Below are positions 1 through 8,841 of a stretch of 64,000 nt of DNA, in pieces (position 1 is the first letter of the stretch; each line of letters starts with the position of its first letter). The position numbers were made by a program, and so were the translations under genes. The notes beneath the pieces are model-generated. The model saw only the letters and a program-made list of their open reading frames with translations. It made no database searches and was not told where the DNA came from. Where the stretch lies: assembly GCF_022321485.1 (NCBI RefSeq), contig NZ_JAKOGG010000008.1, positions 100,801 through 164,800 of the forward strand, read 5' to 3'. The stretch is from Shewanella electrica. GTDB lineage: Bacteria > Pseudomonadota > Gammaproteobacteria > Enterobacterales > Shewanellaceae.

Positions 1-219
1 AAGGCAATGGTCACTCCACGCGTTATCGCGGGTGAGTGTTTCATGCCATATCACTTCGCCGGTATGTTCGAAGGCGAAAGCCTCGTGGGCAATTATCCTG
101 AAGGCACTGTGCCATATGTTCAGGGTGAATCTGCCAATACCGTGCTGACTTACGGCTACGACGTGGTGACACAGATGCAGGAAACTAAATCCTCACTGTG
201 CCAAATCACTAAAGCATAA
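1..219 (+). CDS. fdhA: Formate dehydrogenase catalytic subunit, C-terminal end (partial)
   Basis: This is the last 72 codons of a molybdopterin oxidoreductase; the gene starts left of the window and the frame is open from base 1. The tail is nearly the same as the C-terminus of the complete FdhA at 2490-5345: both share the MPYHFAG, NYPEGTVPYV and TQMQETK stretches and end in a Cys-Gln-Ile-x-Lys-Ala tail. It is followed after 26 bases by fdhB, so it heads the first of two paralogous operons. The family oxidises formate in the periplasm and passes electrons through FdhB and FdhC to quinone. Identity as the paralogue is clear; everything upstream is unseen. Confidence 0.9.
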   Translation, partial: KAMVTPRVIAGECFMPYHFAGMFEGESLVGNYPEGTVPYVQGESANTVLTYGYDVVTQMQETKSSLCQITKA

Positions 220-245
220 CCGACTTGATGAGGAGATAAGCCACT

Positions 246-842
246 ATGGCAGTCATGAAATTCTTATGTGACACCAAGCGCTGCATCGAGTGTAACGGTT
301 GCGTCACTGCCTGTAAAAACGAAAACGACTCCGCTCTTGAGTGGGGTATCCAGCGTCGCCGCGTGGTGACCATCAATGATGGTAAACCGGGTGAAGCTTC
401 AATTTCAGTTGCTTGTATGCACTGTACTGATGCGCCTTGTATGGCGGTTTGCCCAGCAGACTGTTTCTACCGTACCGAGGAAGGCATCGTACTGCATAAC
501 AAAAACACCTGTATCGGTTGCGGTTACTGCTTCTACGCTTGTCCTTTCGGAGCACCTCAGTTCCCGAAAAAGACGGCGTTCGGCAGTCGCGGCAAGATGG
601 ACAAATGTACTTTCTGTGCAGGTGGCCCTGAAGAGAACTTCTCTGAACGCGAACACAAGTTGTACGGTGCTAACCGTATCGCCGAAGGTAAATTGCCAAT
701 GTGTGCTGAGCTTTGCTCCACCAAGGCGTTGCTGGCAGGTGATGCGGAAGTGGTATCGAGCATCTATCGTGAGCGTATGGCACGCCGTGGTAACCCGAAC
801 ACCATTTGGGGCTACAACCCACAAACTGGTGACATGAACTAA
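246..842 (+). CDS. fdhB: Formate dehydrogenase iron-sulfur subunit (first copy)
   Basis: This 198-residue ferredoxin-type subunit carries electrons from FdhA to the cytochrome b subunit. The Cys pattern C13-x2-C16-x2-C19-x3-C23 is followed by CMHC...CMAVCPADC, CIGCGYCFYACPFG and a CTFC...CAELC pair, giving the sixteen-cysteine layout expected for four [4Fe-4S] clusters. No signal peptide is visible, which fits co-export with a Tat-bearing FdhA. A GAGG ribosome site lies just before the ATG. It differs from the second copy mainly in a longer C-terminal tail (WGYNPQTGDMN against AAWK), so the copies have begun to diverge. Confidence 0.93.
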   Translation: MAVMKFLCDTKRCIECNGCVTACKNENDSALEWGIQRRRVVTINDGKPGEASISVACMHCTDAPCMAVCPADCFYRTEEGIVLHNKNTCIGCGYCFYACPFGAPQFPKKTAFGSRGKMDKCTFCAGGPEENFSEREHKLYGANRIAEGKLPMCAELCSTKALLAGDAEVVSSIYRERMARRGNPNTIWGYNPQTGDMN

Positions 843-852
843 GAGTGAACCA

Positions 853-870
853 AAGCGGGGCAACCCGCTT
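853..870 (+). other. Intergenic hairpin between fdhB and fdhC
   Basis: A perfect 7-bp stem (AAGCGGG/CCCGCTT) with a GCAA tetraloop sits between fdhB and the ribosome site of fdhC. There is no U-tract, so it is more likely an mRNA processing or stability element than a terminator. The paralogous operon has a different hairpin in the same place. Confidence 0.5.
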
Positions 871-885
871 TGATGAGGAGTGACT

Positions 886-1899
886 ATGCTAAATAAATCA
901 CTGCGCAGTCTGTTTGCTCTCATGGTGTTGGTATGCGGGTTAGGGCTGGCAAGCGTAAGCACCAGCGCGATGGCCGCGGATGAACAATCCAGTAGCCAAC
1001 AGGCGAAAGCACAAACCAGCGAAGCCGATCTTTGGCGTGCGGTTAAGTCAGGCGAGTCTGGCTACACCACTGCTCAAGGTGTTGAGCCGGGCGTGTTGAT
1101 CAACGTTGTCGGCGAACAAGGGCGCGAAGTGCGCAACAAATACCTGACCCCCATTATGGCGCTGGCCGTCGTGGGCGTATTTGGTGCGTTTTTGCTGTTC
1201 TACTTCGTTAACGGTCCATCACGCTTGAGCAAAGGCTTTTCTGGCAAGATGGTGTTTCGTTGGAGCAAGGCAGACTTGATCATCCACTGGTGTGTGGCGA
1301 TCAGCTGTTTAACCTTGATCTTCACTGGCCTCAACATCATGCTCGGCAAACATGTATTGCAACCCTACGTGGGCGGCGATATTTGGGCGGCATTGATCTA
1401 CGGTTCTAAAACTGTGCACGACTGGGTGGGACCATTCTTCCTCGTCGCTTGGGCAGTATTAGTGATCAAGTGGTTGCCGGACCAGATGCTGAAAAGTTAT
1501 GACCTGAAATGGTTTATGACCGTCGGTGGTTACTTCAACATCGGCCCATTGAAAGGCAAACACCCGGACTCTGGCTTTGCCAACGCGGGTGAAAAACTGT
1601 GGTTCTGGACCTTGGCAATTTTCGGTCTGTTCATCGGGGTTTCCGGTGTGATGATGGTACTGCCAAATCTGGATCTGCCACGTGAAGCCTCAATGGCAGC
1701 GTTGCTGGTACATGGTATCAGCGCCACGCTGATCATCGCGTTTACCATCGTCCATATTTGGATGGCGACCGCGCTGAGTGAAGGGGGTATGGAGTGTATG
1801 GTTTCTGGTTATTGTGATGAAAACTGGGCCATGCAACACCACAACCTTTGGTACGATGAAATCAAAGCCAATGGTACCTTGAAGTATCGCGAAGAGTAA
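886..1899 (+). CDS. fdhC: Formate dehydrogenase cytochrome b556 subunit (first copy)
   Basis: This is the membrane quinone-reducing subunit. I chose ATG 886 because GAGGAG ends five bases before it; an in-frame GTG lies at 880. The roughly 337-residue protein begins with a hydrophobic signal-like segment ending near SAMA, has a periplasmic stretch, and then several membrane helices with heme-ligand type histidines (LIIHWC, KTVHDW, IVHIWMA). The C-terminal segment with MVSGYCDENWA is almost identical to the second FdhC. It is the last gene of its operon and is followed by a strong terminator. Confidence 0.9.
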   Translation: MLNKSLRSLFALMVLVCGLGLASVSTSAMAADEQSSSQQAKAQTSEADLWRAVKSGESGYTTAQGVEPGVLINVVGEQGREVRNKYLTPIMALAVVGVFGAFLLFYFVNGPSRLSKGFSGKMVFRWSKADLIIHWCVAISCLTLIFTGLNIMLGKHVLQPYVGGDIWAALIYGSKTVHDWVGPFFLVAWAVLVIKWLPDQMLKSYDLKWFMTVGGYFNIGPLKGKHPDSGFANAGEKLWFWTLAIFGLFIGVSGVMMVLPNLDLPREASMAALLVHGISATLIIAFTIVHIWMATALSEGGMECMVSGYCDENWAMQHHNLWYDEIKANGTLKYREE

Positions 1900-1922
1900 G
1901 CAAACATTTGCGCTAAAATTCA

Positions 1923-1955
1923 CACCCCGGCCAAGGCTGGGGTGTTTTATTTTTA
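1923..1955 (+). terminator. Rho-independent terminator of first fdh operon
   Basis: A 10-bp GC-rich stem (1923-1932 with 1935-1944, one G-T pair) is followed by TTTTATTTTT. It lies 23 bases after the fdhC stop codon. Confidence 0.85.
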
Positions 1956-2277
1956 GGCAAAAATAGTGATTAAAAACACGGCAAAAATTGCTAACAAAAT
2001 GATCATTTTTCACGCTTTTCCACATGACAAATCTGCGTGAGTTAACGCTTTTGAAAATCCCTTAAGAATGCGGCATACAAAGCTGTTTTAGATCAATATT
2101 TCTCGCCCTTTTTCTCTATATATTCCACTTGCCTAAATTAAGAGTTTAGTTGTTACTTTTTTAAGCAACTTTCCTTAATGGTCTGCCGTCGTATTCGGAC
2201 CATCATATCTGCATACCACCACGGCTAAAAATACCCACTTTTTGCCCACCTTGGGCAGCTGTAAATCAGGAGTCGTC
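1956..2277 (+). promoter_or_regulatory. Regulatory region of second fdh operon
   Basis: About 320 bases without a gene precede fdhX. At 2083-2096 there is CTGTT-TTAG-ATCAA, one perfect FNR half site and one 3-of-5 half in the right spacing, which would suit anaerobic control by FNR or a relative. An AT-rich stretch near 2118-2150 could hold the promoter. The site is suggestive only. Confidence 0.35.
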
Positions 2278-2472
2278 ATGACCCAATCTAAACCAGATCT
2301 GAGTCGCCGTTCGCTGCTGAAAGCACTGACTGTAGGTTCTGCCGCAGGCGCCGCCGTAATGGCAACTGGCGCCATCGCTAGTGAACCAAAGTCAGAAGAA
2401 AAACAGTCAGTTAAGGCAAGCGGATACCGGGAAACCGAGCATATTCGCCACTATTACAACAGCCTGCGTTAA
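2278..2472 (+). CDS. fdhX: Small Tat-signal protein of formate dehydrogenase operons
   Basis: This 64-residue protein has an N-terminal Tat motif (SRRSLLKA at 9-16), a hydrophobic segment, and a short polar tail rich in Glu, Lys, Tyr and His. ATG 2278 has AGGAG at 2268-2272; an upstream in-frame start at 2242 lacks a ribosome site. It matches the small 'formate dehydrogenase region TAT target' family that sits directly upstream of fdhA in Shewanella and relatives. Its biochemical role is not established; co-export or assembly of FdhA is an inference from position. It is 17 bases upstream of fdhA. Confidence 0.85.
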   Translation: MTQSKPDLSRRSLLKALTVGSAAGAAVMATGAIASEPKSEEKQSVKASGYRETEHIRHYYNSLR

Positions 2473-2489
2473 TCCAGGAGAATCAAGCG

Positions 2490-5345
2490 ATGAAGTTAAC
2501 TCGCACATCTGATGTCGCCGCCAAGGTCGACAAGCCGACGCTGGGGATCAGTCGTCGTCAATTTATGAGAAATGCCGGGGTGACCGCAGGTGGTATTGCT
2601 GCAGCGTCATTTTTAGGCACTGGCATGATGCGTCGCGCCGAAGCGAAAGACGTACCGCATGATGCGCCAATCGAAGTCAAACGTACCATTTGTAGTGCCT
2701 GTGCCGTCGGTTGTGGTTTGTATGCTGAAGTACAAAACGGCGTGTGGACCGGTCAAGAACCTGCATTCGATCACCCATTCAACCAAGGCGGTCACTGTGC
2801 CAAAGGTGCGGCACTACGTGAACACGGCCACGGTGAAAAACGTCTGAAATACCCAATGAAACTTGTCGATGGCAAGTGGAAAAAAGTCTCTTGGGCAACG
2901 GCGATTGATGAAGTGGGCGACCAAATGCTCAAGATCCGTCAAGAGTCAGGTCCAGATTCACTGTACTTCATGGGTAGCGCTAAGTTCTCTAACGAAGGTT
3001 GCTACATGTACCGTAAATTCGCGGCCATGTGGGGTACTAACAACGTCGACCACTCAGCCCGTATTTGTCACTCTACCACGGTAGCCGGTGTTGCTAACAC
3101 TTGGGGCTACGGTGCGCAAACCAACTCGTTTAACGATATTCAAAACACCAAGGCGATCTTCTTCATCGGTTCTAACCCTGCCGAAGCTCACCCTGTTGCC
3201 ATGCAACATATCCTGCTGGCAAAAGAGCGTAACAACGCCAAAATTATCGTTATTGATCCACGTTTCTCCCGTACAGCTGCTCACTCAGATCTGCACGTTG
3301 CTATCCGCCCAGGTACCGATATTCCGTTTATTTACGGCATGTTATGGCACATTTTTGAAAACGGTTGGGAAGATAAAACCTTTATCGAACAACGCGTATT
3401 CGCCATGGATGAAATCCGTAAAGAAGCCGCGAAATTCCCACCAAAAGAAGTGGCCAACATCTGCGGTATCACCGAAGAATCACTCTATCAAACCGCCAAA
3501 ATGTTCGCTGATAACCGTCCGGGCACCGTGGTTTGGTGTATGGGTGGTACCCAGCACCATGTGGGTAACGCCAACACCCGTGCTTATTGTATTTTGCAGT
3601 TGGCGCTGGGCAACATGGGTAAACAAGGTGGCGGTACTAACATTTTCCGTGGTCACGACAACGTACAAGGGGCGACTGACTTAGGTTTGCTGTTCGACAA
3701 CTTACCGGGTTACTACGGCCTGACCTCTGCCGCGTGGGCACACTGGACCCACGTTTGGGATCTGGACCCAGAATGGGTGAAAAGTCGTTTCGATAAAGGC
3801 ACCTATTTAGGTAGCGATCCAATGACCACCCCGGGGATTCCATGTTCTCGTTGGCATGATGGTGTGTTGGAAGATAAAGCCAAGTTGGCGCAACGCGACA
3901 ACATCCGCATGGCGTTCTTCTGGGGCCAATCGGTTAACACCGAAACTCGTCAACGCGATGTGCGTGAAGCACTGGATAAGATGGACACCATCGTGGTGGT
4001 CGATCCAACCCCAACCATGGCCGGTGTAATGCATCGCCGTAAAAACGGCGTGTACCTGCTGCCAGCGTGTACTCAGTTTGAAAGCCGTGGCTCACTGTCT
4101 AACTCAGGCCGCTCTATTCAATGGCGTGAGCAGGTGATTGAACCGCTGTTTGAATCTAAAAACGATTTGGAAATCATGTACCTACTGTCGAAAAAATTAG
4201 GCTTCGACAAAGAGTACACCAAACGTATGCAAATCGATGAAAAAGGCATTCCATTAGTGGAAGACGTGACCCGCGAAATCAACCGCGGCATGTGGACCAT
4301 TGGTATGACTGGCCAAAGCCCAGAGCGTATTAAAGAACACACCATGAACTGGGGCACCTTCAGCAACAAGACTTTGGAAGCCGAAGGCGGCCCATGCAAA
4401 GGTGAAACTTACGGTTTGCCTTGGCCATGTTGGGGCACGCCAGAGCAGAAACACCCAGGCACCCAAATTCTGTATAACCAAAGCCGTCATGTCTTGCAGG
4501 GCGGTGGTAACTTCCGCGCCCGTTACGGTGTGGAATACAAAGGTGAAAACATTCTGGCAAACGGCTCCTACTCATTAGGCGCTGAAATCCAAGATGGTTA
4601 CCCAGAATTCTCCGACAAGCTGCTCAAACAACTGGGCTGGTGGGATGATCTGACCGACGCTGAAAAAGCCGAAGCCGAAGGTAAAAACTGGAAGACTGAC
4701 TTGTCTGGCGGTATCCACCGCGTAGCGATGAAGCACGGTTGTATTCCATTCGGTAACGCCAAAGCGCGTTGTATCGTGTGGACCTTCCCTGACCAAGTGC
4801 CGGTACACCGCGAGCCGCTGTATACCCCACGTCGTGATCTGGTGGAAAAATATCCAACCTATGAAGACCGTCAGGTACACCGTCTGCCAACCTTGTACAA
4901 GACTATCCAACAACAGGATATGACCGGCAAATACCCACTGGCACTGACTTCTGGTCGCCTGGTTGAGTATGAAGGTGGTGGTGAAGAATCTCGTGGTAAC
5001 CCATGGTTGGCTGAACTGCAACAAAGCATGTTTGTGGAAATTAACCCGGGCGACGCAGCAGACCGCAGCATTCGCAACGGCGACAAAGTATGGCTAGAAG
5101 GCGCCGAAGGCGGCCGCATTCTGATTGAAGCCTTAGTGACTCCACGGGTAAAACCGGGGGTAACTTGGATGCCATACCACTTCGCTGGTGTGATGCACGG
5201 CGAAAGCTTAGCGGCAAATTATCCAGAAGGCACAGTGCCTTACGTGATTGGCGAATCAGCCAACACCGCACTGACTTATGGTTATGACCCAGTGACGCAG
5301 ATGCAGGAAACCAAAGCGTCCCTGTGTCAAATCGTCAAAGCTTAA
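2490..5345 (+). CDS. fdhA: Formate dehydrogenase catalytic subunit (second copy)
   Basis: This 951-residue molybdopterin oxidoreductase oxidises formate to CO2 in the periplasm. It starts with a Tat signal (SRRQFMRNAG at 21-30). A [4Fe-4S] site follows: C68-x2-C71-x3-C75-x27-C103. The active-site metal ligand is Cys193 (RICHST), where E. coli FdhN has selenocysteine, so no UGA recoding is needed. The C-terminal third carries the molybdopterin-dinucleotide binding domain ending in TQMQETK. AGGAG lies just before the ATG. It is followed by fdhB after 29 bases. Confidence 0.96.
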   Translation: MKLTRTSDVAAKVDKPTLGISRRQFMRNAGVTAGGIAAASFLGTGMMRRAEAKDVPHDAPIEVKRTICSACAVGCGLYAEVQNGVWTGQEPAFDHPFNQGGHCAKGAALREHGHGEKRLKYPMKLVDGKWKKVSWATAIDEVGDQMLKIRQESGPDSLYFMGSAKFSNEGCYMYRKFAAMWGTNNVDHSARICHSTTVAGVANTWGYGAQTNSFNDIQNTKAIFFIGSNPAEAHPVAMQHILLAKERNNAKIIVIDPRFSRTAAHSDLHVAIRPGTDIPFIYGMLWHIFENGWEDKTFIEQRVFAMDEIRKEAAKFPPKEVANICGITEESLYQTAKMFADNRPGTVVWCMGGTQHHVGNANTRAYCILQLALGNMGKQGGGTNIFRGHDNVQGATDLGLLFDNLPGYYGLTSAAWAHWTHVWDLDPEWVKSRFDKGTYLGSDPMTTPGIPCSRWHDGVLEDKAKLAQRDNIRMAFFWGQSVNTETRQRDVREALDKMDTIVVVDPTPTMAGVMHRRKNGVYLLPACTQFESRGSLSNSGRSIQWREQVIEPLFESKNDLEIMYLLSKKLGFDKEYTKRMQIDEKGIPLVEDVTREINRGMWTIGMTGQSPERIKEHTMNWGTFSNKTLEAEGGPCKGETYGLPWPCWGTPEQKHPGTQILYNQSRHVLQGGGNFRARYGVEYKGENILANGSYSLGAEIQDGYPEFSDKLLKQLGWWDDLTDAEKAEAEGKNWKTDLSGGIHRVAMKHGCIPFGNAKARCIVWTFPDQVPVHREPLYTPRRDLVEKYPTYEDRQVHRLPTLYKTIQQQDMTGKYPLALTSGRLVEYEGGGEESRGNPWLAELQQSMFVEINPGDAADRSIRNGDKVWLEGAEGGRILIEALVTPRVKPGVTWMPYHFAGVMHGESLAANYPEGTVPYVIGESANTALTYGYDPVTQMQETKASLCQIVKA

Positions 5346-5374
5346 TTGCAGCGTTGTGAAGGAGAAAATCCACT

Positions 5375-5944
5375 ATGGCAACTATGAAATTTTTGTGTGA
5401 TAGCAAACGCTGCATTGAATGTAACGGCTGTGTCACCGCCTGTAAAAACGAAAACGATCATGCCCTTGAATGGGGCATTCAACGTCGCCGCGTTGTCACC
5501 ATCCATGATGGTGAACGTGGTGAAGCCTCAATATCTGTCGCCTGTATGCACTGCTCAGATGCACCGTGCATGGCAGTGTGTCCAGCAGATTGCTTCTATC
5601 GCACCGAAGACGGTGTGATCCTGCACAACAAAGACAAGTGCATCGGCTGTGGTTACTGCCTGTACGCTTGCCCATTTGGTGCACCGCAGTTTAAGAAAAA
5701 TGGCGCCTTCGGCAGCCGTGGCAAGATGGACAAATGTACCTTCTGCTCTGGCGGCCCTGAAGAAAACCATTCAGAAGCTGAACGCGCGAAATACGGTGCT
5801 AACCGTCTCGCCGAAGGCAAACTGCCAATGTGCGCCGAGTTGTGTGCCACCAAAGCTCTGTTAGCGGGTGATGCCGAAGTGGTTTCAAGCATCTTCCGTG
5901 AACGCGTAGCTTACCGTGGCGCTGATAACGCAGCGTGGAAGTAA
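5375..5944 (+). CDS. fdhB: Formate dehydrogenase iron-sulfur subunit (second copy)
   Basis: This 189-residue four-cluster ferredoxin subunit has the same cysteine layout as the first copy (C13, C16, C19, C23, then CMHC, CIGCGYC, CTFC and CAELC groups). It connects FdhA to the cytochrome. AAGGAG precedes the ATG at 5375. Most differences from the first copy are conservative, apart from the shorter C-terminus. Confidence 0.94.
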   Translation: MATMKFLCDSKRCIECNGCVTACKNENDHALEWGIQRRRVVTIHDGERGEASISVACMHCSDAPCMAVCPADCFYRTEDGVILHNKDKCIGCGYCLYACPFGAPQFKKNGAFGSRGKMDKCTFCSGGPEENHSEAERAKYGANRLAEGKLPMCAELCATKALLAGDAEVVSSIFRERVAYRGADNAAWK

Positions 5945-5956
5945 TAAGCGACAACA

Positions 5957-5980
5957 ACCAGCCTGTTTAGGCAGGCTGGT
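5957..5980 (+). other. Intergenic hairpin between second fdhB and fdhC
   Basis: A perfect 9-bp stem (ACCAGCCTG/CAGGCTGGT) with a 6-base loop lies between fdhB and fdhC, as in the first operon. There is no U-tract. Confidence 0.5.
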
Positions 5981-5994
5981 GAGCGAGGTTTTAT

Positions 5995-6972
5995 ATGAAC
6001 AAATTGTTCACCCGTATCGGGCTGGCGTTGGTGCTGTTGTTCAGCACGCTCAGCTTTGCCGCCGATAATGCAACCCACGAGCAACCCGTGGGCAATGACG
6101 CGCTGTGGGCGCAGTTACAAGATGGCGCTACCGGTTACACCACCTCACACAGTGAGTTCCATAACATGCCGATCAACAGCTACGATCTGCGCGTGTTGGA
6201 GTTACGCAGTGACTGGTTAGCACCGGGACTGATGGCTGCGCTGTTTGGCATGATCGTCATCTTTGCGCTGTTCATCATGGTTAACGGTATCTCCAAACTG
6301 CACCACGGCTTCTCTGGCAAAATGGTGCAGCGTTGGTCGAAATTCGATATCTCGATTCACTGGTTAGGGGCGATTCCGTGCTTAACCTTGATCCTCACTG
6401 GGTTGACGTTATTGGCGGGCCGCTTCTTCCTGCAACCTTATGTGAGTGAAGGTTTCTGGGCGAGTTTTGTCTACCTTGCCAAGCAGATCCACAACGTGAT
6501 GGCGTTTCCGTTCATGATCGGTTGGCTGCTGATGACCTGTTTGTGGGCCAAAAACCAGCTACCAAAAATGTACGACCTGAAATGGTTCCTCGTCGTCGGT
6601 GGTTACATCAACTTCGGCCCATTCAAAGGCAAACACCCAGATTCTGGCTTTGCTAACGCCGGTGAGAAGATGTGGTTTTGGACCTTTGCACTGTTCGGCT
6701 TGGTGATTTCCGCCTCGGGTTTGTTGCTGATTTTCCCGAACGTGTTTGAACCAAGCCGCACCTTAAGCTTGATCTCATTAATCCTGCACGCGGTTAGCGC
6801 CATCATCATTTGCGCCTTCTCCATCGTGCACATCTTCATGGCAACTGTGATGTCAGAAGGTGGTATGGAATGTATGGTTTCTGGCTACTGTGACGAGAAC
6901 TGGGCCACTCAGCATCACAACCTGTGGTACGACGAAATCAAAGCTAACGGCACGTTAAAATACCGTGACTAA
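5995..6972 (+). CDS. fdhC: Formate dehydrogenase cytochrome b556 subunit (second copy)
   Basis: This 325-residue membrane subunit takes electrons from FdhB to quinone. It opens with a cleavable signal peptide (ends near SFAA), then has a periplasmic segment and membrane helices with candidate heme histidines (ISIHWLG, QIHNVMA, IVHIFMA). The N-terminal third differs clearly from the first copy while the C-terminal half is highly conserved. GAGG lies nine bases before the ATG. A strong terminator follows. Confidence 0.92.
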   Translation: MNKLFTRIGLALVLLFSTLSFAADNATHEQPVGNDALWAQLQDGATGYTTSHSEFHNMPINSYDLRVLELRSDWLAPGLMAALFGMIVIFALFIMVNGISKLHHGFSGKMVQRWSKFDISIHWLGAIPCLTLILTGLTLLAGRFFLQPYVSEGFWASFVYLAKQIHNVMAFPFMIGWLLMTCLWAKNQLPKMYDLKWFLVVGGYINFGPFKGKHPDSGFANAGEKMWFWTFALFGLVISASGLLLIFPNVFEPSRTLSLISLILHAVSAIIICAFSIVHIFMATVMSEGGMECMVSGYCDENWATQHHNLWYDEIKANGTLKYRD

Positions 6973-6985
6973 ACGCTAATTGGTT

Positions 6986-7016
6986 AAAAAAGCCGCACAA
7001 ATGGTGCGGCTTTTTT
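6986..7016 (+). terminator. Terminator of second fdh operon
   Basis: A 13-bp stem (A6-GCCGCAC / GTGCGGC-T6) with a 5-base loop directly after fdhC is a textbook intrinsic terminator. Confidence 0.92.
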
Positions 7017-7260
7017 ATAGCGAATACATGCGCTTAAACTAACGTAACTTAAGTGCATTATAGTTGTCTAAAACATGACCGGCTTAACAAATTCCCCCAT
7101 CTAGTCTTGCTAGGAATCCTAATCTCTAGCAAGTTCACATTTTCCAACAGCTTGAGGCGGTAGCCTTACTAGCAGATAAAGCTAATAAATAAAGCTGCCT
7201 TGGATAATCGTTAACTCTGCGCGGTATTTGAGGATTATTGCAACCCAGACAGGAACCCCT

Positions 7261-8598
7261 ATGTCATCCGTTATTGAAAGCCTAGATAGTCAACTGGTAC
7301 GCCCATACCAAGCCAACATCACAACACCCACTTGGATGTTAAGCGCCATGGAAAAGGTGATGCATTACTATGTGGACAAGAATCTGCGGCTGGATACCTT
7401 GTCAGCGGATATCATGCCTGCGCCGCAGCCGGGCAAAAAGTACATGTTGTACGCCCACGTGCCGTTCTGTCACACCTTGTGCTCTTACTGCACCTTCCAC
7501 CGTTTTCTATTCAAAGAAGACAAAGCACGGCGCTACTTTGTGGCGCTGCGTAAAGAGATGGACATGGTCAAAGCGCTGGGGTACGACTTTGAATCTATGT
7601 ACATCGGCGGCGGCACCACCACCGTGCTGGAAGATGAGTTAGCGCGCACTATCGAACACGCTAAAACCTTGTTCCCATCGATCAAAGAAGTGTCATGCGA
7701 ATCTGATCCACAACACCTCGACAGCCCCGGCTTTAAACAGCTCAAAGGCTTGGTCGACCGTATGTCGATTGGGGTGCAAAGCTTTAACGATGACATTTTG
7801 AAAATGACCGAACGGCTAGATAAGTTCGGCTCAGGCCAGCAAACGTTCGACAAGATCATGGCCGCCAAAGAGCTGTTCCCGATCATCAACGTTGACCTGA
7901 TTTTTGGCTTCCGTGGCCAAACCGACGAGATCATTCAGCACGATTTGAACATGGCCTCCAAACTCGACCCGCGGCAGATCACCACCTATCCGCTGATGGT
8001 CACCCACCAAACCCGTAAGAGTGTTAAAGCCAAATTGGCCGCCCCACATGCCGACATGGCTAACCAATATCGGATGATTTTGAACACCCTCAACGGCCAA
8101 TATAACCAGCTGTCAGCATGGGCATTTGGTAAAGCCAACGACGAAGGCTTTGACGAATACGTGATTGATTACGACGAATACTTAGGTGTCGGCTCTGGCT
8201 CATTTAGTTTCTTGAACGACACGTTATACGTGAACACCTTTTCGCTACGCCGCTACGAAGACCGCATCATCAACGGCAAAATGGGTGTTGAACAGCAGAA
8301 AAACTACAGCATCAAAGACGTGATGCAGTACCGCTTCCTGCTCGGCATGTTCTCCGGTCGCCTTAATCGCAAATACTTCCGCGATACTTTCGGCGTCAAC
8401 TTGGACACCGCCTTGTTCAAAGAGATGAGTTCAATGAAGTTGATTGGTGCCATTAAAAACGACCCAACCAATCCCGATGAGCTGATTGTGACTGACAACG
8501 GCAAGATGATGGGCTTGCTGATGATGAAAGAGTTTTACGCGGGGATGGATAACGTGCGGGCGCAGTTGCGTAAGCCGTTGAAACAATGTGATATGTAG
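7261..8598 (+). CDS. HemN-like radical SAM protein
   Basis: This 445-residue protein belongs to the oxygen-independent coproporphyrinogen III oxidase-like radical SAM family. The SAM iron-sulfur ligands are C70-x3-C74-x2-C77 in HVPFCHTLCSYC. The GGGT segment (YIGGGTTTVLED) and the ESDPQHLD and SIGVQSFND stretches follow the HemN order. ATG 7261 has AGGA at 7251-7254; a TTG at 7228 is in frame but unsupported. The HemN family includes true heme synthesis enzymes, heme chaperones (HemW) and heme-degrading relatives, and I cannot separate these here. Its place after the anaerobic formate operon fits an anaerobic role. Confidence 0.8.
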   Translation: MSSVIESLDSQLVRPYQANITTPTWMLSAMEKVMHYYVDKNLRLDTLSADIMPAPQPGKKYMLYAHVPFCHTLCSYCTFHRFLFKEDKARRYFVALRKEMDMVKALGYDFESMYIGGGTTTVLEDELARTIEHAKTLFPSIKEVSCESDPQHLDSPGFKQLKGLVDRMSIGVQSFNDDILKMTERLDKFGSGQQTFDKIMAAKELFPIINVDLIFGFRGQTDEIIQHDLNMASKLDPRQITTYPLMVTHQTRKSVKAKLAAPHADMANQYRMILNTLNGQYNQLSAWAFGKANDEGFDEYVIDYDEYLGVGSGSFSFLNDTLYVNTFSLRRYEDRIINGKMGVEQQKNYSIKDVMQYRFLLGMFSGRLNRKYFRDTFGVNLDTALFKEMSSMKLIGAIKNDPTNPDELIVTDNGKMMGLLMMKEFYAGMDNVRAQLRKPLKQCDM

Positions 8599-8841
8599 TG
8601 GTCTTGTAAGCTTTCGCTTGCGCTGACGTCGATGGAAGGAATGCTAAGGTATCTCGTAACGGGGCAAAAGCGTGTTGTTATAGCTATTGCCCGCCGCCGT
8701 TAAGCGGTAGGTCGTATTCCTCACTAAACAAATCAAATAGATTTTCTGCTCACACTTAGGTCGCAATGACGTTGCGTTATTATATTTGTATGATAATTGT
8801 GCGAATTAATACTCGTTAGAGTTAACTCACAAGGAATCGTC

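Noticed and set aside
405-962. 185-codon minus-strand frame
   Set aside because: Lies opposite fdhB and the start of fdhC, which have clear cysteine motifs; it has no domain and is a shadow.
3064-3080. Possible selenocysteine site in FdhA
   Set aside because: The active-site codon is TGT (Cys), not TGA, so no recoding is involved.
7106-7133. 8-bp stem CTTGCTAG/CTAGCAAG before the HemN-like gene
   Set aside because: No U-tract and no link to a known regulator; probably incidental.
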